Under the pieces are notes generated by a model. That model was not told the DNA's origin. It was given only the letters and a program-made list of their open reading frames with translations, and did no database searches. Positions 42,808 to 52,307 of a DNA stretch of 64,000 nt are shown piece after piece. A program made the position numbers and the translations under genes. The stretch is from the NCBI GenBank assembly GCA_965216135.1, contig CBDCFL010000021.1, forward strand, positions 297,279 to 361,278, written 5' to 3'. How positions within the stretch are numbered: the first letter of the stretch is position 1; every line of letters begins with the position of its first letter. The stretch comes from CBDCFL01 sp965216135. GTDB lineage: Bacteria; Pseudomonadota; Alphaproteobacteria; Rhodobacterales; Rhodobacteraceae.

Positions 42808-43986
42808 ATGACCAATGTCGTAATTGCTTCCGCAGCCCGGACCGCCGTGGGTTCGTTCATGGGCTCTTTTGCCAATACGCCCGCGCATGATCTTGGCGCG
42901 GCGATGCTAGAGGCGGTTGTAGATCGCGCCGGCATTGACAAAACAGACGTATCAGAAACCATTTTAGGTCAAGTACTTACTGCCGGTCAGGGGCAGAACC
43001 CGGCGCGCCAGGCGCATATCAATGCGGGCCTGCCTGTGGAAAGCGCGGCCTGGAGTATCAATCAGGTTTGCGGCTCCGGTCTGCGCACGGTTGCGCTGGG
43101 CGCCCAGCATATTCAGCTCGGCGACGCCGACATCGTTGCGGCGGGTGGCCAGGAAAACATGACCCTGTCACCGCATGTTGCCCGCCTGCGCGCCGGCCAC
43201 AAAATGGGCGACGTGAAATATATCGACTCGATGATCCGCGACGGTCTTTGGGACGCTTTCAACGGCTATCACATGGGCCAGACGGCCGAAAATGTCGCTG
43301 AAAAATGGCAGATAAACCGAGACACCCAGGACGAATTTGCCGTGGCCAGCCAGAACAAGGCCGAAGCTGCGCAAAATGCCGGCAACTTCGATGACGAGAT
43401 TGCGCCATTCACCGTCAAGACCCGCAAGGGCGACATCGTGGTAGACAAGGACGAATACATTCGACACGGCGCGACGATGGAAGCGATGCAAAAACTGCGT
43501 CCGGCATTTATGCGCGAGGGTGGCACGGTTACGGCTGCAAACGCATCGGGCATCAACGACGGCGCTGCCGGCGTTTTGCTGATGAGTGCGGCTAACGCCG
43601 AGGCGCGCGGCATTGAGCCGTTGGCGCGCATCGCGTCCTACGCAACCGCTGGTGTGGACCCATCGATCATGGGTGTTGGCCCAATCCACGCGTCACGCAA
43701 GGCGCTGGAAAAAGCGGGCTGGTCGGTTGGCGATCTTGATCTGGTCGAGGCCAACGAGGCCTTTGCCGCGCAGGCCTGCGCGGTGAACAAAGACATGGGC
43801 TGGGATCCAGCGATTGTAAACGTCAATGGCGGCGCGATTGCCATCGGTCACCCGATCGGTGCCTCAGGCGCGCGCATCCTGAACACGCTGTTGTTCGAGA
43901 TGAAACGCCGCGGTGCCAAACGCGGTTTGGCCACACTGTGCATCGGCGGCGGCATGGGCGTGGCGATGTGCCTTGAACGACCCTGA
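42808..43986 (+). CDS. phaA: Acetyl-CoA C-acetyltransferase (beta-ketothiolase)
   Basis: Condenses two acetyl-CoA to acetoacetyl-CoA, the first step of polyhydroxybutyrate synthesis. 392 residues from the ATG at 42808 (MTNVVIASAARTAVGSF), which is better placed relative to AAAGAGGA than the ATG at 42802. Active-site motifs: NQVCGSGLRTVAL (acyl Cys), INVNGG-type VNVNGGAIAIGHPIGASGAR (His), and LCIGGGMGVAMCLER (Cys). It is followed 59 bp later by phaB on the same strand. Confidence 0.95.
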   Translation: MTNVVIASAARTAVGSFMGSFANTPAHDLGAAMLEAVVDRAGIDKTDVSETILGQVLTAGQGQNPARQAHINAGLPVESAAWSINQVCGSGLRTVALGAQHIQLGDADIVAAGGQENMTLSPHVARLRAGHKMGDVKYIDSMIRDGLWDAFNGYHMGQTAENVAEKWQINRDTQDEFAVASQNKAEAAQNAGNFDDEIAPFTVKTRKGDIVVDKDEYIRHGATMEAMQKLRPAFMREGGTVTAANASGINDGAAGVLLMSAANAEARGIEPLARIASYATAGVDPSIMGVGPIHASRKALEKAGWSVGDLDLVEANEAFAAQACAVNKDMGWDPAIVNVNGGAIAIGHPIGASGARILNTLLFEMKRRGAKRGLATLCIGGGMGVAMCLERP

Positions 43987-44045
43987 TCAATCCTGCGGGC
44001 GGGCAACCCCGCCTGCCCTAACATTTGAATTTATTGGAGAATAAC

Positions 44046-44768
44046 ATGCCCAGAACTGCCCTCGTCACCGGTGGCTCGCGCGGGATCGGCGCGGCCATAT
44101 CCAAGTCTCTGCAGGACTCCGGCTGCAACGTTGCTGCCACCTATGCCGGAAATGACGAAGCCGCTGCAGCGTTTAGCGCTGAAACCGATATCAAAACCTA
44201 CAAATGGAATGTCGCCAATTATGACGAAAGCGCTGCAGGCATCGCCCAGGTCGAGGCCGATCTTGGTCCGATTGACATCGTTGTTGCCAATGCCGGCATC
44301 ACCCGCGACGCGCCTTTTCATAAGATGACGCCCGAGCAATGGGGCCAGGTGATCGACACCAACCTGACCGGCGTGTTCAACACCGTTCACCCGGTCTGGC
44401 CGGGGATGCGCGAGCGCAAATTTGGCCGCGTGATCGTGATTTCCTCGATCAACGGTCAAAAGGGCCAGTTCGCTCAGGTTAACTATGCCGCCACCAAGGC
44501 GGGCGATCTGGGCATCGTAAAATCCCTGGCTCAGGAAGGCGCGCGCGCTGGTATCACCGCCAATGCCGTTTGTCCGGGCTATATCGCTACTGAGATGGTG
44601 CTGGCTGTGCCGGAAAAAGTGCGCGAGGCGATCATCGGGCAGATCCCGGCAGGTCGTCTGGGCGAGCCCGAAGAGGTTGCCCGCTGCGTGGCGTTTCTGG
44701 CCTCTGACGATGCACAATTCATCAACGGCTCGACAATTTCGGCCAATGGGGCGCAGTTTTTCGTCTAG
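44046..44768 (+). CDS. phaB: Acetoacetyl-CoA reductase
   Basis: NADPH-dependent reduction of acetoacetyl-CoA to (R)-3-hydroxybutyryl-CoA. 240 residues, SDR fold: ALVTGGSRGIGAAIS (cofactor loop), VVANAGITRDAPFHKM, VIVISSINGQKGQFAQVNYA with the catalytic Ser and Tyr-x-x-x-Lys (YAATK), and NAVCPGYIATEMV. GGAG precedes the ATG at 44046. phaA and phaB form the usual PHB operon; the PHA synthase is not in the window. Confidence 0.94.
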   Translation: MPRTALVTGGSRGIGAAISKSLQDSGCNVAATYAGNDEAAAAFSAETDIKTYKWNVANYDESAAGIAQVEADLGPIDIVVANAGITRDAPFHKMTPEQWGQVIDTNLTGVFNTVHPVWPGMRERKFGRVIVISSINGQKGQFAQVNYAATKAGDLGIVKSLAQEGARAGITANAVCPGYIATEMVLAVPEKVREAIIGQIPAGRLGEPEEVARCVAFLASDDAQFINGSTISANGAQFFV

Positions 44769-44790
44769 ATTTTTGAAGTAAGCCACAGGT

Positions 44791-44819
44791 TCGGGTCGGG
44801 AATAGATCTTCCGGCCCGA
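44791..44819 (+). terminator. Possible terminator after phaB
   Basis: TCGGGTCGGGAA and TTCCGGCCCGA can pair with one bulge around a short loop; a weak T-tract (TCGTTTT) follows at about 44824. Could also serve the opposite-strand DUF465 gene. Confidence 0.4.
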
Positions 44820-44857
44820 TACAGTCGTTTTGGATTATGGCTTTGGCCTAGGTCCGA

Positions 44858-45025
44858 TTATGCGTGTGTCAGGCGCGCAATCTGCTCTTTCAGCTTCAGC
44901 TTTTCTTTTTTGAGCCTGGTTATCTGCAAATCGTCCACGCCCAGCGCTCTTTGGGCTTCTTCGACCTGAATGTCGAGGTCATGGTGTCGTTTCTGGAGTT
45001 CCTCAAGATGCGAACTCAAGCTCAT
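44858..45025 (-). CDS. YdcH/DUF465 family small coiled-coil protein
   Basis: 55 residues from the ATG at 45025-45023: MSLSSHLEELQKRHHDLDIQ, then VEEAQRALGVDDLQITRLKK and a Lys/Glu-rich end. The His-Leu start, the paired helices and a length of about 55 are the DUF465 pattern. Function unknown; it is cytoplasmic and likely dimeric. The gene is too short to be called by simple length filters. Confidence 0.85.
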   Translation of the reverse strand: MSLSSHLEELQKRHHDLDIQVEEAQRALGVDDLQITRLKKEKLKLKEQIARLTHA

Positions 45026-45144
45026 GGCATTCCTCCTGCTCTCGGGTTTTTGACAATGCTATCGAAGCACAGACTGGCACTTTTGTCACCAATTAGCTTG
45101 GCAACGAATTGTTCGGATATTGGAATGTCAATATTAGCAAAGAG

Positions 45145-45912
45145 TTAACCAACTGGCTCAAGAGCGGCTCCGGCGCGCAAAACCGCGCTGATATCGGCGC
45201 GGTAATCGTCGCCGTCGCCCAAATGCGCGGTGCCGCGGTGCAGAATCACCGGCGCGACCAGTCTGGCGCTGGCGCGCCCGCCTTTGCGGGCCTGCACGAT
45301 GACCAGCTTGGCGTCGCGGCCGGTGCGCGGACAAATCGGACGAATGACGACGCTGCCCAGTTTCTGTTCGAGCGATCCCAACAATTCTGGCAGGCGGCTG
45401 GCACTTTGGATGAAACTTGCCATGCCGCCCGGTTTCAGACGACGCGCGGCAGTTTGGACCCACAGACTTAGGGGCGCGCTGCCTGCCACGGCTATATCGC
45501 GGGCATCGTTGTTCGACTTGGTGCCGTGCGTGCGTTGCAGGTAGGGTGGGTTTGCGATGACGTGATCGAAATTTTGCTGCAGCAATGATTTCGGCGGCAC
45601 CGAAATATCGCCTTCGATAACCTGCAGGTCCACGTCATTTTCCGCTGCGTTGCGGCGCGCCAGTTCCGCATAGCCGGCCTGAAGCTCAAGTCCCACCAGC
45701 GACAGGCCCCGCACCCGGCGCGCCAGGCACAGGGACGCGACGCCGACGCCACATCCGAGTTCCAGCACGGATTGTCCGGCCTGGGCGGGAATGGCGGCGG
45801 CCAGCAGCACCGGATCAATGCCTGCGCGGTATCCATCGACCGGCTGCCAGATGGCCAGTGATCCGCCCAGAAAGGCATCGTGCGTGAGCGCCTCGGCGCT
45901 AAGTCTGGCCAT
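45145..45912 (-). CDS. tRNA1(Val) adenine-N6 methyltransferase-like (TrmN6/YfiC) protein
   Basis: 255 residues. A class I SAM domain with SVLELGCGVGVASLCLARRV (motif I) and the catalytic N6-adenine motif HVIANPPYLQRT. The N-terminal FLGGSLAIWQPVDGYRAGID is typical of the COG4123 family. It would methylate an adenine in tRNA or rRNA; exact target is not known. Its start overlaps the end of the DUF2007 gene by 14 bases. Confidence 0.82.
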   Translation of the reverse strand: MARLSAEALTHDAFLGGSLAIWQPVDGYRAGIDPVLLAAAIPAQAGQSVLELGCGVGVASLCLARRVRGLSLVGLELQAGYAELARRNAAENDVDLQVIEGDISVPPKSLLQQNFDHVIANPPYLQRTHGTKSNNDARDIAVAGSAPLSLWVQTAARRLKPGGMASFIQSASRLPELLGSLEQKLGSVVIRPICPRTGRDAKLVIVQARKGGRASARLVAPVILHRGTAHLGDGDDYRADISAVLRAGAALEPVG

Positions 45913-46117
45913 AGTCGATTTTGTTGTCCTGCAGGACCGCGCGCGCCAGAAACATATCCTTGTCGCGCACCATCAGGCGACGTGGGAAGATACCGATCGA
46001 GCCTTCAAGCACGCTCATATGGACGTCCATGGCAAAGCAGTCTATACCCTCGCCCTCAAGAAGAGCGGTGGCAAAAGCGATTATGGTTGGATCGGTCGTA
46101 CGCAGCAATTCCTTCAT
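45899..46117 (-). CDS. DUF2007 family protein
   Basis: 72 residues: MKELLRTTDPTIIAFATALL, then EGEGIDCFAMDVHMSVLEGS and IGIFPRRLMVRDKD. This is the small ferredoxin-like DUF2007 (putative signal-transducing) family, function unknown. It overlaps the methyltransferase gene downstream and diverges from the polyprenyl synthase gene by about 50 bp. Confidence 0.85.
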   Translation of the reverse strand: MKELLRTTDPTIIAFATALLEGEGIDCFAMDVHMSVLEGSIGIFPRRLMVRDKDMFLARAVLQDNKIDYGQT

Positions 46118-46170
46118 AATCAGCTAGATAAAGGCGTGCGCGCGGAAATGTCGAGGGATGTGACGCCACC

Positions 46171-47175
46171 GTGATGCTGATCGACGAAATTACGACAAAT
46201 CCGCATGAACGCATGGCCGCGTTCTTGTCCGACGAACTGGTGGCGGTCGATGCGCTTATTCGCGAGCGCATGGTGTCGCGAAATGCGCCACGTATTCCCG
46301 AAGTGACCGCGCATCTGGTCGAAGCGGGCGGCAAGCGGCTCAGGCCCATGCTGACCCTGGCCGCTGCAGCGATGTTTGGCTATGGCGGGCCGTATAACAT
46401 CCATCTGGCCGCCATCGTTGAGTTCATTCACACCGCAACGCTGCTGCACGACGATGTGGTCGATGAAAGCGGCCAGCGGCGCGGGCGGACGACCGCAAAT
46501 CTTTTGTGGGACAACAAATCCAGCGTGCTTGTCGGCGATTATCTGTTTTCGCGGTCGTTCCAGATGATGGTCGAGACCGGGTCGCTGCGTATTCTCGACA
46601 TTCTGGCCGATGCCTCGGCCACGATAGCCGAGGGAGAGGTTCTGCAGCTGACCGCCGCACAGGATCTGGCGACCGATGAAGCGGTATATCTGCAGGTCAT
46701 TCGCGGTAAAACCGCCGCGCTGTTTGCTGCGGCAACCGAGGTGGGCGGGGTAATCGCACAGGCCGATGAGACCGAAATCAGTGCCCTGCGCAATTATGGC
46801 GATGCTTTGGGTATCAGCTTTCAGATCGCGGACGATATGCTGGATTACGGCGGCGCAACCAAGGCCATCGGCAAGAACATTGGCGATGATTTTCGTGAGC
46901 GAAAACTTACGCTGCCGGTGATCAAGGCGGTGGCCAATGCCCGCGCGCAAGAGCGGGCGTTCTGGGGGCGCGTGATCGAGGGCGGCCAGCAGTCCGATGG
47001 CGATCTGGAACAAGCGCTTACCATCTTGGAGCGTCACGATGCGATGGGTCAGGCGCGCAGTGACGCGCTGGGCTGGTCGGTCCGGGCCAAGGCGGCGCTG
47101 GATGGATTGCCCGATCATCCGGTGCGGGAAATGTTCGCCGATCTCGCCGATTACGTGGTGGCGCGGATTGCCTGA
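46171..47175 (+). CDS. Polyprenyl diphosphate synthase (octa/decaprenyl type, for ubiquinone)
   Basis: 334 residues. Extends farnesyl diphosphate to the long side chain of ubiquinone. Both Asp-rich motifs are present: LLHDDVVDESGQRRGR (FARM) and QIADDMLDYGGATKAIGKNI (SARM). Other marks are GGKRLRPMLTLAAAAMF and KTAALFAAATEVGG. The reading frame starts GTG-ATG; either is possible, with the ATG at 46174. Chain length cannot be read directly but the family in this group makes C50. Confidence 0.9.
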   Translation: MMLIDEITTNPHERMAAFLSDELVAVDALIRERMVSRNAPRIPEVTAHLVEAGGKRLRPMLTLAAAAMFGYGGPYNIHLAAIVEFIHTATLLHDDVVDESGQRRGRTTANLLWDNKSSVLVGDYLFSRSFQMMVETGSLRILDILADASATIAEGEVLQLTAAQDLATDEAVYLQVIRGKTAALFAAATEVGGVIAQADETEISALRNYGDALGISFQIADDMLDYGGATKAIGKNIGDDFRERKLTLPVIKAVANARAQERAFWGRVIEGGQQSDGDLEQALTILERHDAMGQARSDALGWSVRAKAALDGLPDHPVREMFADLADYVVARIA

Positions 47176-47276
47176 TTGAGGGGCGCTCGGCGGCCTTGCA
47201 TGCGCTTGTCGCTGTAGCGAAGAAAGCCCGTCTGGGCTTGGTGAGCGGGTGGCAAGACCCTGTGTCATGCGGATTG

Positions 47277-48158
47277 TCACCGGTTGACGTTCGCCACTTC
47301 CCAGTCATTTTCGCTGCCAAGATTGCCTCCGGCCACCCACCAGCGGGGATGTCGTGATCGGATCGCGCCCGCCGCAGCTATTTGGTCGGCCTGATCGGCG
47401 AACAGGCCAAAACATGTCGCACCCGAGCCGGACATGCGGGCCAGTCCGCAGCCTTTTGTTGCCCGCAATTGCCGCAGCACGTCGGCGATGACAGGTGCGG
47501 CCAGGATTGCCGGCGCCTCAAGATCGTTGCGCATATCTCTCAGCCAGCGGATCAGATCAACGGCAGTTCCGCATGCTGGGATTGTCGGTGGCAGCCCCGG
47601 ATTGTCGCGCGCGGCCAGAGCATTGAAGACCTGCGCGGTCACAACGCTCTGGCGCGGATTAACCAGCACAACGGGAACCTGCGGCAGGTCGAGGAAATCC
47701 AGGTGCTCGCCGATCCCGGTGGCCCGCAGCGGCCGCGAGGCCAGGCACATCGGCACATCCGCGCCCAGCGTCGCGGCGTCCTGCGGATCGAAGTCAAGGA
47801 CCGGTCCCAAAGGTGTGAGCAAGTCCGCGATCCCCCGGATCGTGGCCGCCGCGTCCGCCGAACCGCCGCCGATGCCCGCGGCCAGCGGCAGATACTTTTC
47901 CAGCGTAATCTGCACGCCCTGGTCCGCCGCAACCAGACGAGCGGCCTGCATGACCAGATTGTCCTGGCCAGCTGAAAGTGCGGCGCGCTCTGGTCCGGTG
48001 ATCGTCAGGCGTAGGCTGTCAGCCGGTTCAAACGTCAACCGGTCGGCGGCGGGGCCGAACATGACCAGCGTATCCAGCAGGTGATAGCCGTCGTTGCGAC
48101 GTCCGGTAACATGCAGCGCCAGGTTCACTTTGGCCGGCGCGAAAGCCTCAACCGTCAT
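47277..48158 (-). CDS. ispE: 4-diphosphocytidyl-2-C-methyl-D-erythritol kinase
   Basis: MEP-pathway kinase of isoprenoid synthesis, supplying precursors for the polyprenyl synthase encoded next to it. 293 residues from the ATG at 48158 (MTVEAFAPAKVNLALHVTGR), overlapping the upstream TPR gene by 11 bases. GHMP-kinase motifs: APAKVNL (motif 1), LPLAAGIGGGSADAAATIRG (ATP loop) and ARMSGSGATCFGLF (motif 3). Complete. Confidence 0.94.
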   Translation of the reverse strand: MTVEAFAPAKVNLALHVTGRRNDGYHLLDTLVMFGPAADRLTFEPADSLRLTITGPERAALSAGQDNLVMQAARLVAADQGVQITLEKYLPLAAGIGGGSADAAATIRGIADLLTPLGPVLDFDPQDAATLGADVPMCLASRPLRATGIGEHLDFLDLPQVPVVLVNPRQSVVTAQVFNALAARDNPGLPPTIPACGTAVDLIRWLRDMRNDLEAPAILAAPVIADVLRQLRATKGCGLARMSGSGATCFGLFADQADQIAAAGAIRSRHPRWWVAGGNLGSENDWEVANVNR

Positions 48159-49848
48159 TCGCGACATCAAGCCCGGCGGCATCTTCTTCGGCCAGGACAA
48201 TATCAAGCCCGACTTCCAGCTTGCGCCTGATGCGGGTTGCATCTTCATCTTCCGGCTCAAATGACATCGCGCGGTTCCATTGGAAACGCGCTTCGCGTTC
48301 GCGGCCAACCACCCAGAACGCATCGCCGAGGTGATCGTTGATGACCGGATCGACCGGCATGAGTGCTGCGGCTTGCTCCATCCACTGGACGGCCTCGTCA
48401 AATCGGCCCAATCGGTAGAATACCCACCCCAGGCTGTCGGTAATATAGCCATCCTGGGGGCGCAGCTCGACGGCGCGTTCGATCATCGCCAGCGCCTCAT
48501 CGAGATTGACCTGCATTTCGACGAATGAATATCCGATATAGTTCAGAACCTGCGGCTGATCCGGGTTCAGCTTTAGCGCGGTGCGAAAATCGGCCTCGGC
48601 CAGTTCCCAGCTGTCTTCACGCTCGTGGCTGATGCCGCGTGTGTAATAGACAAACCAGTCGTCTGCTTCCGGCTCGCCGGCCAGGGTGATGGCGCGATCA
48701 TAGGCCTGGATGGCATCCTCGTAGCGCTGCATCCGGCGCAGCTGATCGCCGAGCCTGGAAAATACATCCGGCATTTCGGGAAAACTCTCAGACAGCCGCT
48801 GCAGCACCTCGATTGCCGTATCTTCCTTGTCTGCCCGGCTCAGCGCATCTGCACGGCCCAATTCGGCCAGTAAATACGCCGGATCATCCCGCGCGATCCG
48901 ATCGTAATCTTTCGTCGCCAATTCATATTGTCCCAGGCTTTCAAGAATGCCCGCAGCCAACAATGTCGCATCCGTATGATCGGGGCGCAGATATTCAGCG
49001 ATCCGGGCATAGGCCAGCGTGAAAACATCGTCCGCCTCGCCGGCCAGGGCCGCAGACACACCGTAAAACACCTCGGCCAGACCGTCGCGCGGCGACGTTA
49101 CGACAGACACCGCCGTGACTTGCGAATTTTGAATGTCTTCGCGAAGGTCAAGCACATCCGGGTCGTTTTCAAACTGCAGGTAGGTGTCAAGCACCTGCAA
49201 TGCGCGCTCGGGCTGATCCAGCTGAGCCAAAACTTCGGCGTGAAGCAGGCTGACCCTTTTGGTTGCCACAACCTCGCCCTGAGCCTCGCCGGACAGGATC
49301 GCATCGGCTTGCTCCAAATCTCCGACCAGGCTGTGCGCCGCGGACAGATGAGTAAGGCCGAAATTTTTCAGCCCCTCGGTATCGGCGACCTGTTGGAATC
49401 CCTCAAGCGCATCCGACATCTCGCCTTTGCCCGCAGCCACCCAGGCCAGCGCCAAATCGCGGATAATCGGACCGATTGCGTCGTCCGACAAAAGCGCGGC
49501 CGCGTCGTCGTAATTTTCGCCACTCACCGCCGCGGCCACCAACAGCAGCGCACCGAGCTGGTTGGTTTCATCAATACCGTTCAGGCGCCGCGCGATGGCA
49601 ATCGCCTTGTCGGTTTCACCAATTCCGATGAAGGCAAGTGCCGCACTTTCCATGATCTCGACATTATGCGGATCACGCGCCATGGCGCGGGTCAGGTACC
49701 GTGCGGCGGGTTGAAATTCGTTCTTTGCCATCGCGGCGCGTCCGGCAAGATAGGGCCCGCTTTGGCCGTCGGCCAGCGCCAAATTCGGCAGCGCGCAGCT
49801 GAGTGCCACGACTGCGATCAGTGACTTCGCGCGCATTCGCAATGACAT
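48148..49848 (-). CDS. Exported tetratricopeptide repeat protein
   Basis: 566 residues with a Sec signal peptide (MSLRMRAKSLIAVVALSCAL, cut after LALA). At least ten degenerate TPR units follow; clear ones are EFQPAARYLTRAMARDPHNV, DAIQAYDRAITLAGEPEADD, ADFRTALKLNPDQPQVLNYI and DEAVQWMEQAAALMPVDPVI. Likely a periplasmic or outer-membrane-associated scaffold. It overlaps ispE, so both are expressed together, an arrangement I know from related genomes. Confidence 0.85.
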   Translation of the reverse strand: MSLRMRAKSLIAVVALSCALPNLALADGQSGPYLAGRAAMAKNEFQPAARYLTRAMARDPHNVEIMESAALAFIGIGETDKAIAIARRLNGIDETNQLGALLLVAAAVSGENYDDAAALLSDDAIGPIIRDLALAWVAAGKGEMSDALEGFQQVADTEGLKNFGLTHLSAAHSLVGDLEQADAILSGEAQGEVVATKRVSLLHAEVLAQLDQPERALQVLDTYLQFENDPDVLDLREDIQNSQVTAVSVVTSPRDGLAEVFYGVSAALAGEADDVFTLAYARIAEYLRPDHTDATLLAAGILESLGQYELATKDYDRIARDDPAYLLAELGRADALSRADKEDTAIEVLQRLSESFPEMPDVFSRLGDQLRRMQRYEDAIQAYDRAITLAGEPEADDWFVYYTRGISHEREDSWELAEADFRTALKLNPDQPQVLNYIGYSFVEMQVNLDEALAMIERAVELRPQDGYITDSLGWVFYRLGRFDEAVQWMEQAAALMPVDPVINDHLGDAFWVVGREREARFQWNRAMSFEPEDEDATRIRRKLEVGLDIVLAEEDAAGLDVANDG

Positions 49849-49951
49849 TTATCCACCTCTGGTGTGTGTCGCGCGCAAGCTATGCGCTCGCGCTAATACA
49901 AGCAACCAACGGGCAATGAATATTCTGTCAACAGGCGCGCCAGCATCACAC

Positions 49952-51589
49952 CTACATATTCGGATAATTCGGCCCGTCCCCGCCCTGTGGGGTCTTCCAT
50001 GTGATGTTGTGCGACGGGTCTTTGATGTCGCAGGTTTTGCAGTGAACGCAGTTCTGGAAGTTGATCACAAAGGCGTCGTCCACGATCTCATAGACACCCG
50101 CCGGACAATAGCGCTGTGCTGGTTCCGCAAATTCGGGCAAATTGGTCTTGATGGGAATATCCGGGTCGCTGAGGTGCAGATGCGCGGGCTGGCTTTCTTC
50201 GTGATTGGTCATTGAAAAGCTGACATTGGTCAGCCGGTCAAAGCTGAGTTTGCCGTCGGGTTTGGGATAGTCGATGGGTTTGTGCTGGCTGGCCGGTTCG
50301 GTGGACTCGGCGTCGTTCTTGCCGTGTTTGAGCGTTCCGAACAGCGAAAATCCAAACAGCGTTTGCCACCACATGTCAAATCCGCCGAGCGCGAGACCGC
50401 CCAATGGCCCAAATCTGGCGTTCAGGGGCGCGACATTGCGAACCCGGCTCAGGTCACGGCCCACCGGACCGGTGCGCAGGTCGCGGTCGTAATCGTCCAG
50501 CTGGTCGCCGGAACGACCCGCGAATATCGCCTTTTGCGCGGCCTCGGCGGCGGCAATGCCGGAATGCATGGCGTTGTGATTGCCCTTGATGCGGGGAAGG
50601 TTCACCAGACCCGACGAACATCCTAACAGCGCGCCACCGGGAAAGGCCGATTGCGGGATCGACTGAAACCCGCCCTTGGTCACGGCGCGGGCACCATAGG
50701 CCACGCGCTTGCCGCCTTCCAGAACCTTGGCGATCAAGGGGTGATGTTTGAAGCGCTGGAATTCCATATAAGGGTACAGGTAGGGGTTCTTGTAGTTCAG
50801 ATCGACAATGTATCCCACGTAAACCTGATTGTTATCAAGATGATACACAAAGCTGCCGCCAGAGTTCTTCCAGCCCAGCGGCCAGCCCACGGTGTGCAGG
50901 ACAAGCCCCTGGTCGTGGTTTTCGGGCTTCACCTCCCAGATCTCTTTCATGCCGAGGCCGAATTTCGGCACGTCGCAACCGGCGTCCAGATCGTAATTGT
51001 CGATGACTTCCTTGCTGAGCGATCCGCGCACGCCTTCGGACAGGAATACGTATTTGCCGTGCAGCTCCATGCCCGGCTCGTAGGCATCGCCGGGGGTGCC
51101 GTCCGGGTTTTTGCCGAATTCGCCGGCAACCACGCCTTTGACCTCGTCACTTTCGCCAAACACCAGTTCAGAACAGGACATGCCGGGGAAAACCTCGACG
51201 CCCAGTTCCTCGGCCTGATCGGCCATCCAGCGGCAGACATTGCCCATCGAGACGATGTAATTGCCGTGGTTGTTCATCAGCGGCGGCATCAGGAAATTGG
51301 GGATGCGCAGCTTCCCCGATTTGCCAAGCACAAGGAACTTGTCCTTTGTCACCGGCACATTTATCGGCGCGCCTTTTTCCTTCCAGTCGGGGATTAGCCG
51401 GTCCAGCCCGGATGTATCCAGCACCGCGCCGGACAGAATATGCGCGCCAACCTCAGAACCTTTTTCCAGCACGACAACAGTGAGATCGGCGTCCAGCTGT
51501 TTCAGCCGGATCGCGGCGGACAGGCCAGCCGGACCAGCGCCGACAATCACAACGTCATATTCCATCGATTCGCGGGTTATGTCGGCCAT
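49952..51589 (-). CDS. Electron transfer flavoprotein-ubiquinone oxidoreductase
   Basis: 545 residues from the ATG at 51589. Passes electrons from ETF (fatty acid and amino acid oxidation) to ubiquinone at the inner membrane. FAD motif YDVVIVGAGPAGLSAAIRLK near the N-terminus, the UQ-binding region GGSFVYHLDNNQVYVGYIVD, SSGLVNLPRIKGNHNAMHSG, and the C-terminal 4Fe-4S cluster CPAGVYE...NFQNCVHCKTCDIKDP with the terminal GGDGPNYPNM. Typical length and complete. Confidence 0.95.
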   Translation of the reverse strand: MADITRESMEYDVVIVGAGPAGLSAAIRLKQLDADLTVVVLEKGSEVGAHILSGAVLDTSGLDRLIPDWKEKGAPINVPVTKDKFLVLGKSGKLRIPNFLMPPLMNNHGNYIVSMGNVCRWMADQAEELGVEVFPGMSCSELVFGESDEVKGVVAGEFGKNPDGTPGDAYEPGMELHGKYVFLSEGVRGSLSKEVIDNYDLDAGCDVPKFGLGMKEIWEVKPENHDQGLVLHTVGWPLGWKNSGGSFVYHLDNNQVYVGYIVDLNYKNPYLYPYMEFQRFKHHPLIAKVLEGGKRVAYGARAVTKGGFQSIPQSAFPGGALLGCSSGLVNLPRIKGNHNAMHSGIAAAEAAQKAIFAGRSGDQLDDYDRDLRTGPVGRDLSRVRNVAPLNARFGPLGGLALGGFDMWWQTLFGFSLFGTLKHGKNDAESTEPASQHKPIDYPKPDGKLSFDRLTNVSFSMTNHEESQPAHLHLSDPDIPIKTNLPEFAEPAQRYCPAGVYEIVDDAFVINFQNCVHCKTCDIKDPSHNITWKTPQGGDGPNYPNM

Positions 51590-51827
51590 TTCAATCCTCA
51601 ATTGATGCGTGGCACCGTATTTCGGCAATTGGTTAGACGCCCCGTCGGCGCGGGTCAATCAAGTGGTATCCGGCTGGGCGTAATTCGCACCCCGCCAAAG
51701 GGTAAAGCGGCGCAGATCAAAGGCAGATGTCGAGCTTTCGCTTGCAATCAGGCAGGAGCCCAGTGCAACTGTGGCGCTTGTAAGTTTCGCCTGCCTGCTG
51801 TGGCCGGCATCACACGTGTAAAGTCCG

Positions 51828-52298
51828 ATGGAAAAGATACCTCTGACGCGGGCCGGTCATGGCGCGCTCAACGACGAACTGAAACGGCTCAAGTCGGTCG
51901 AGCGCCCTGCGATCATCAGGGCTATCGCCGAGGCGCGGGCGCATGGCGATTTGTCAGAAAACGCCGAGTACCATTCCGCGCGCGAGAAGCAGTCGTTCAT
52001 CGAGGGCCGGATCAAAGAGGTAGAGGGCATTCTGGCGCTGGCTGATGTCATCGAGACCAGCAAACTTACCGGGGCGATCAAATTCGGGGCCACGATCGGC
52101 ATCGTCGATGAAGACACCGACCAGGAAAAAACCTATCAGATCGTCGGCGAGCCAGAGGCGGATATTGAGGCGGGGAAACTGAACATCAAATCGCCGCTCG
52201 CGCGCGCCCTGATTGGCAAGGATGTCGGCGACAGCGTCGATGTCAGCACGCCGGGCGGGACGCGCTCTTACGAGGTTTTGGATATAAAGTATCTCTAG
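51828..52298 (+). CDS. greA: Transcription elongation factor GreA
   Basis: 156 residues. Binds the RNA polymerase secondary channel and stimulates cleavage of backtracked transcripts. The N-terminal coiled coil MEKIPLTRAGHGALNDELKR, HGDLSENAEYHSAREKQSFI with acidic tip region, and the C-terminal FKBP-like part (SPLARALIGKDVGDSVDVST, GGTRSYEVLDIKYL) are standard. Confidence 0.95.
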   Translation: MEKIPLTRAGHGALNDELKRLKSVERPAIIRAIAEARAHGDLSENAEYHSAREKQSFIEGRIKEVEGILALADVIETSKLTGAIKFGATIGIVDEDTDQEKTYQIVGEPEADIEAGKLNIKSPLARALIGKDVGDSVDVSTPGGTRSYEVLDIKYL

Positions 52299-52307
52299 GG
52301 GGCCGTT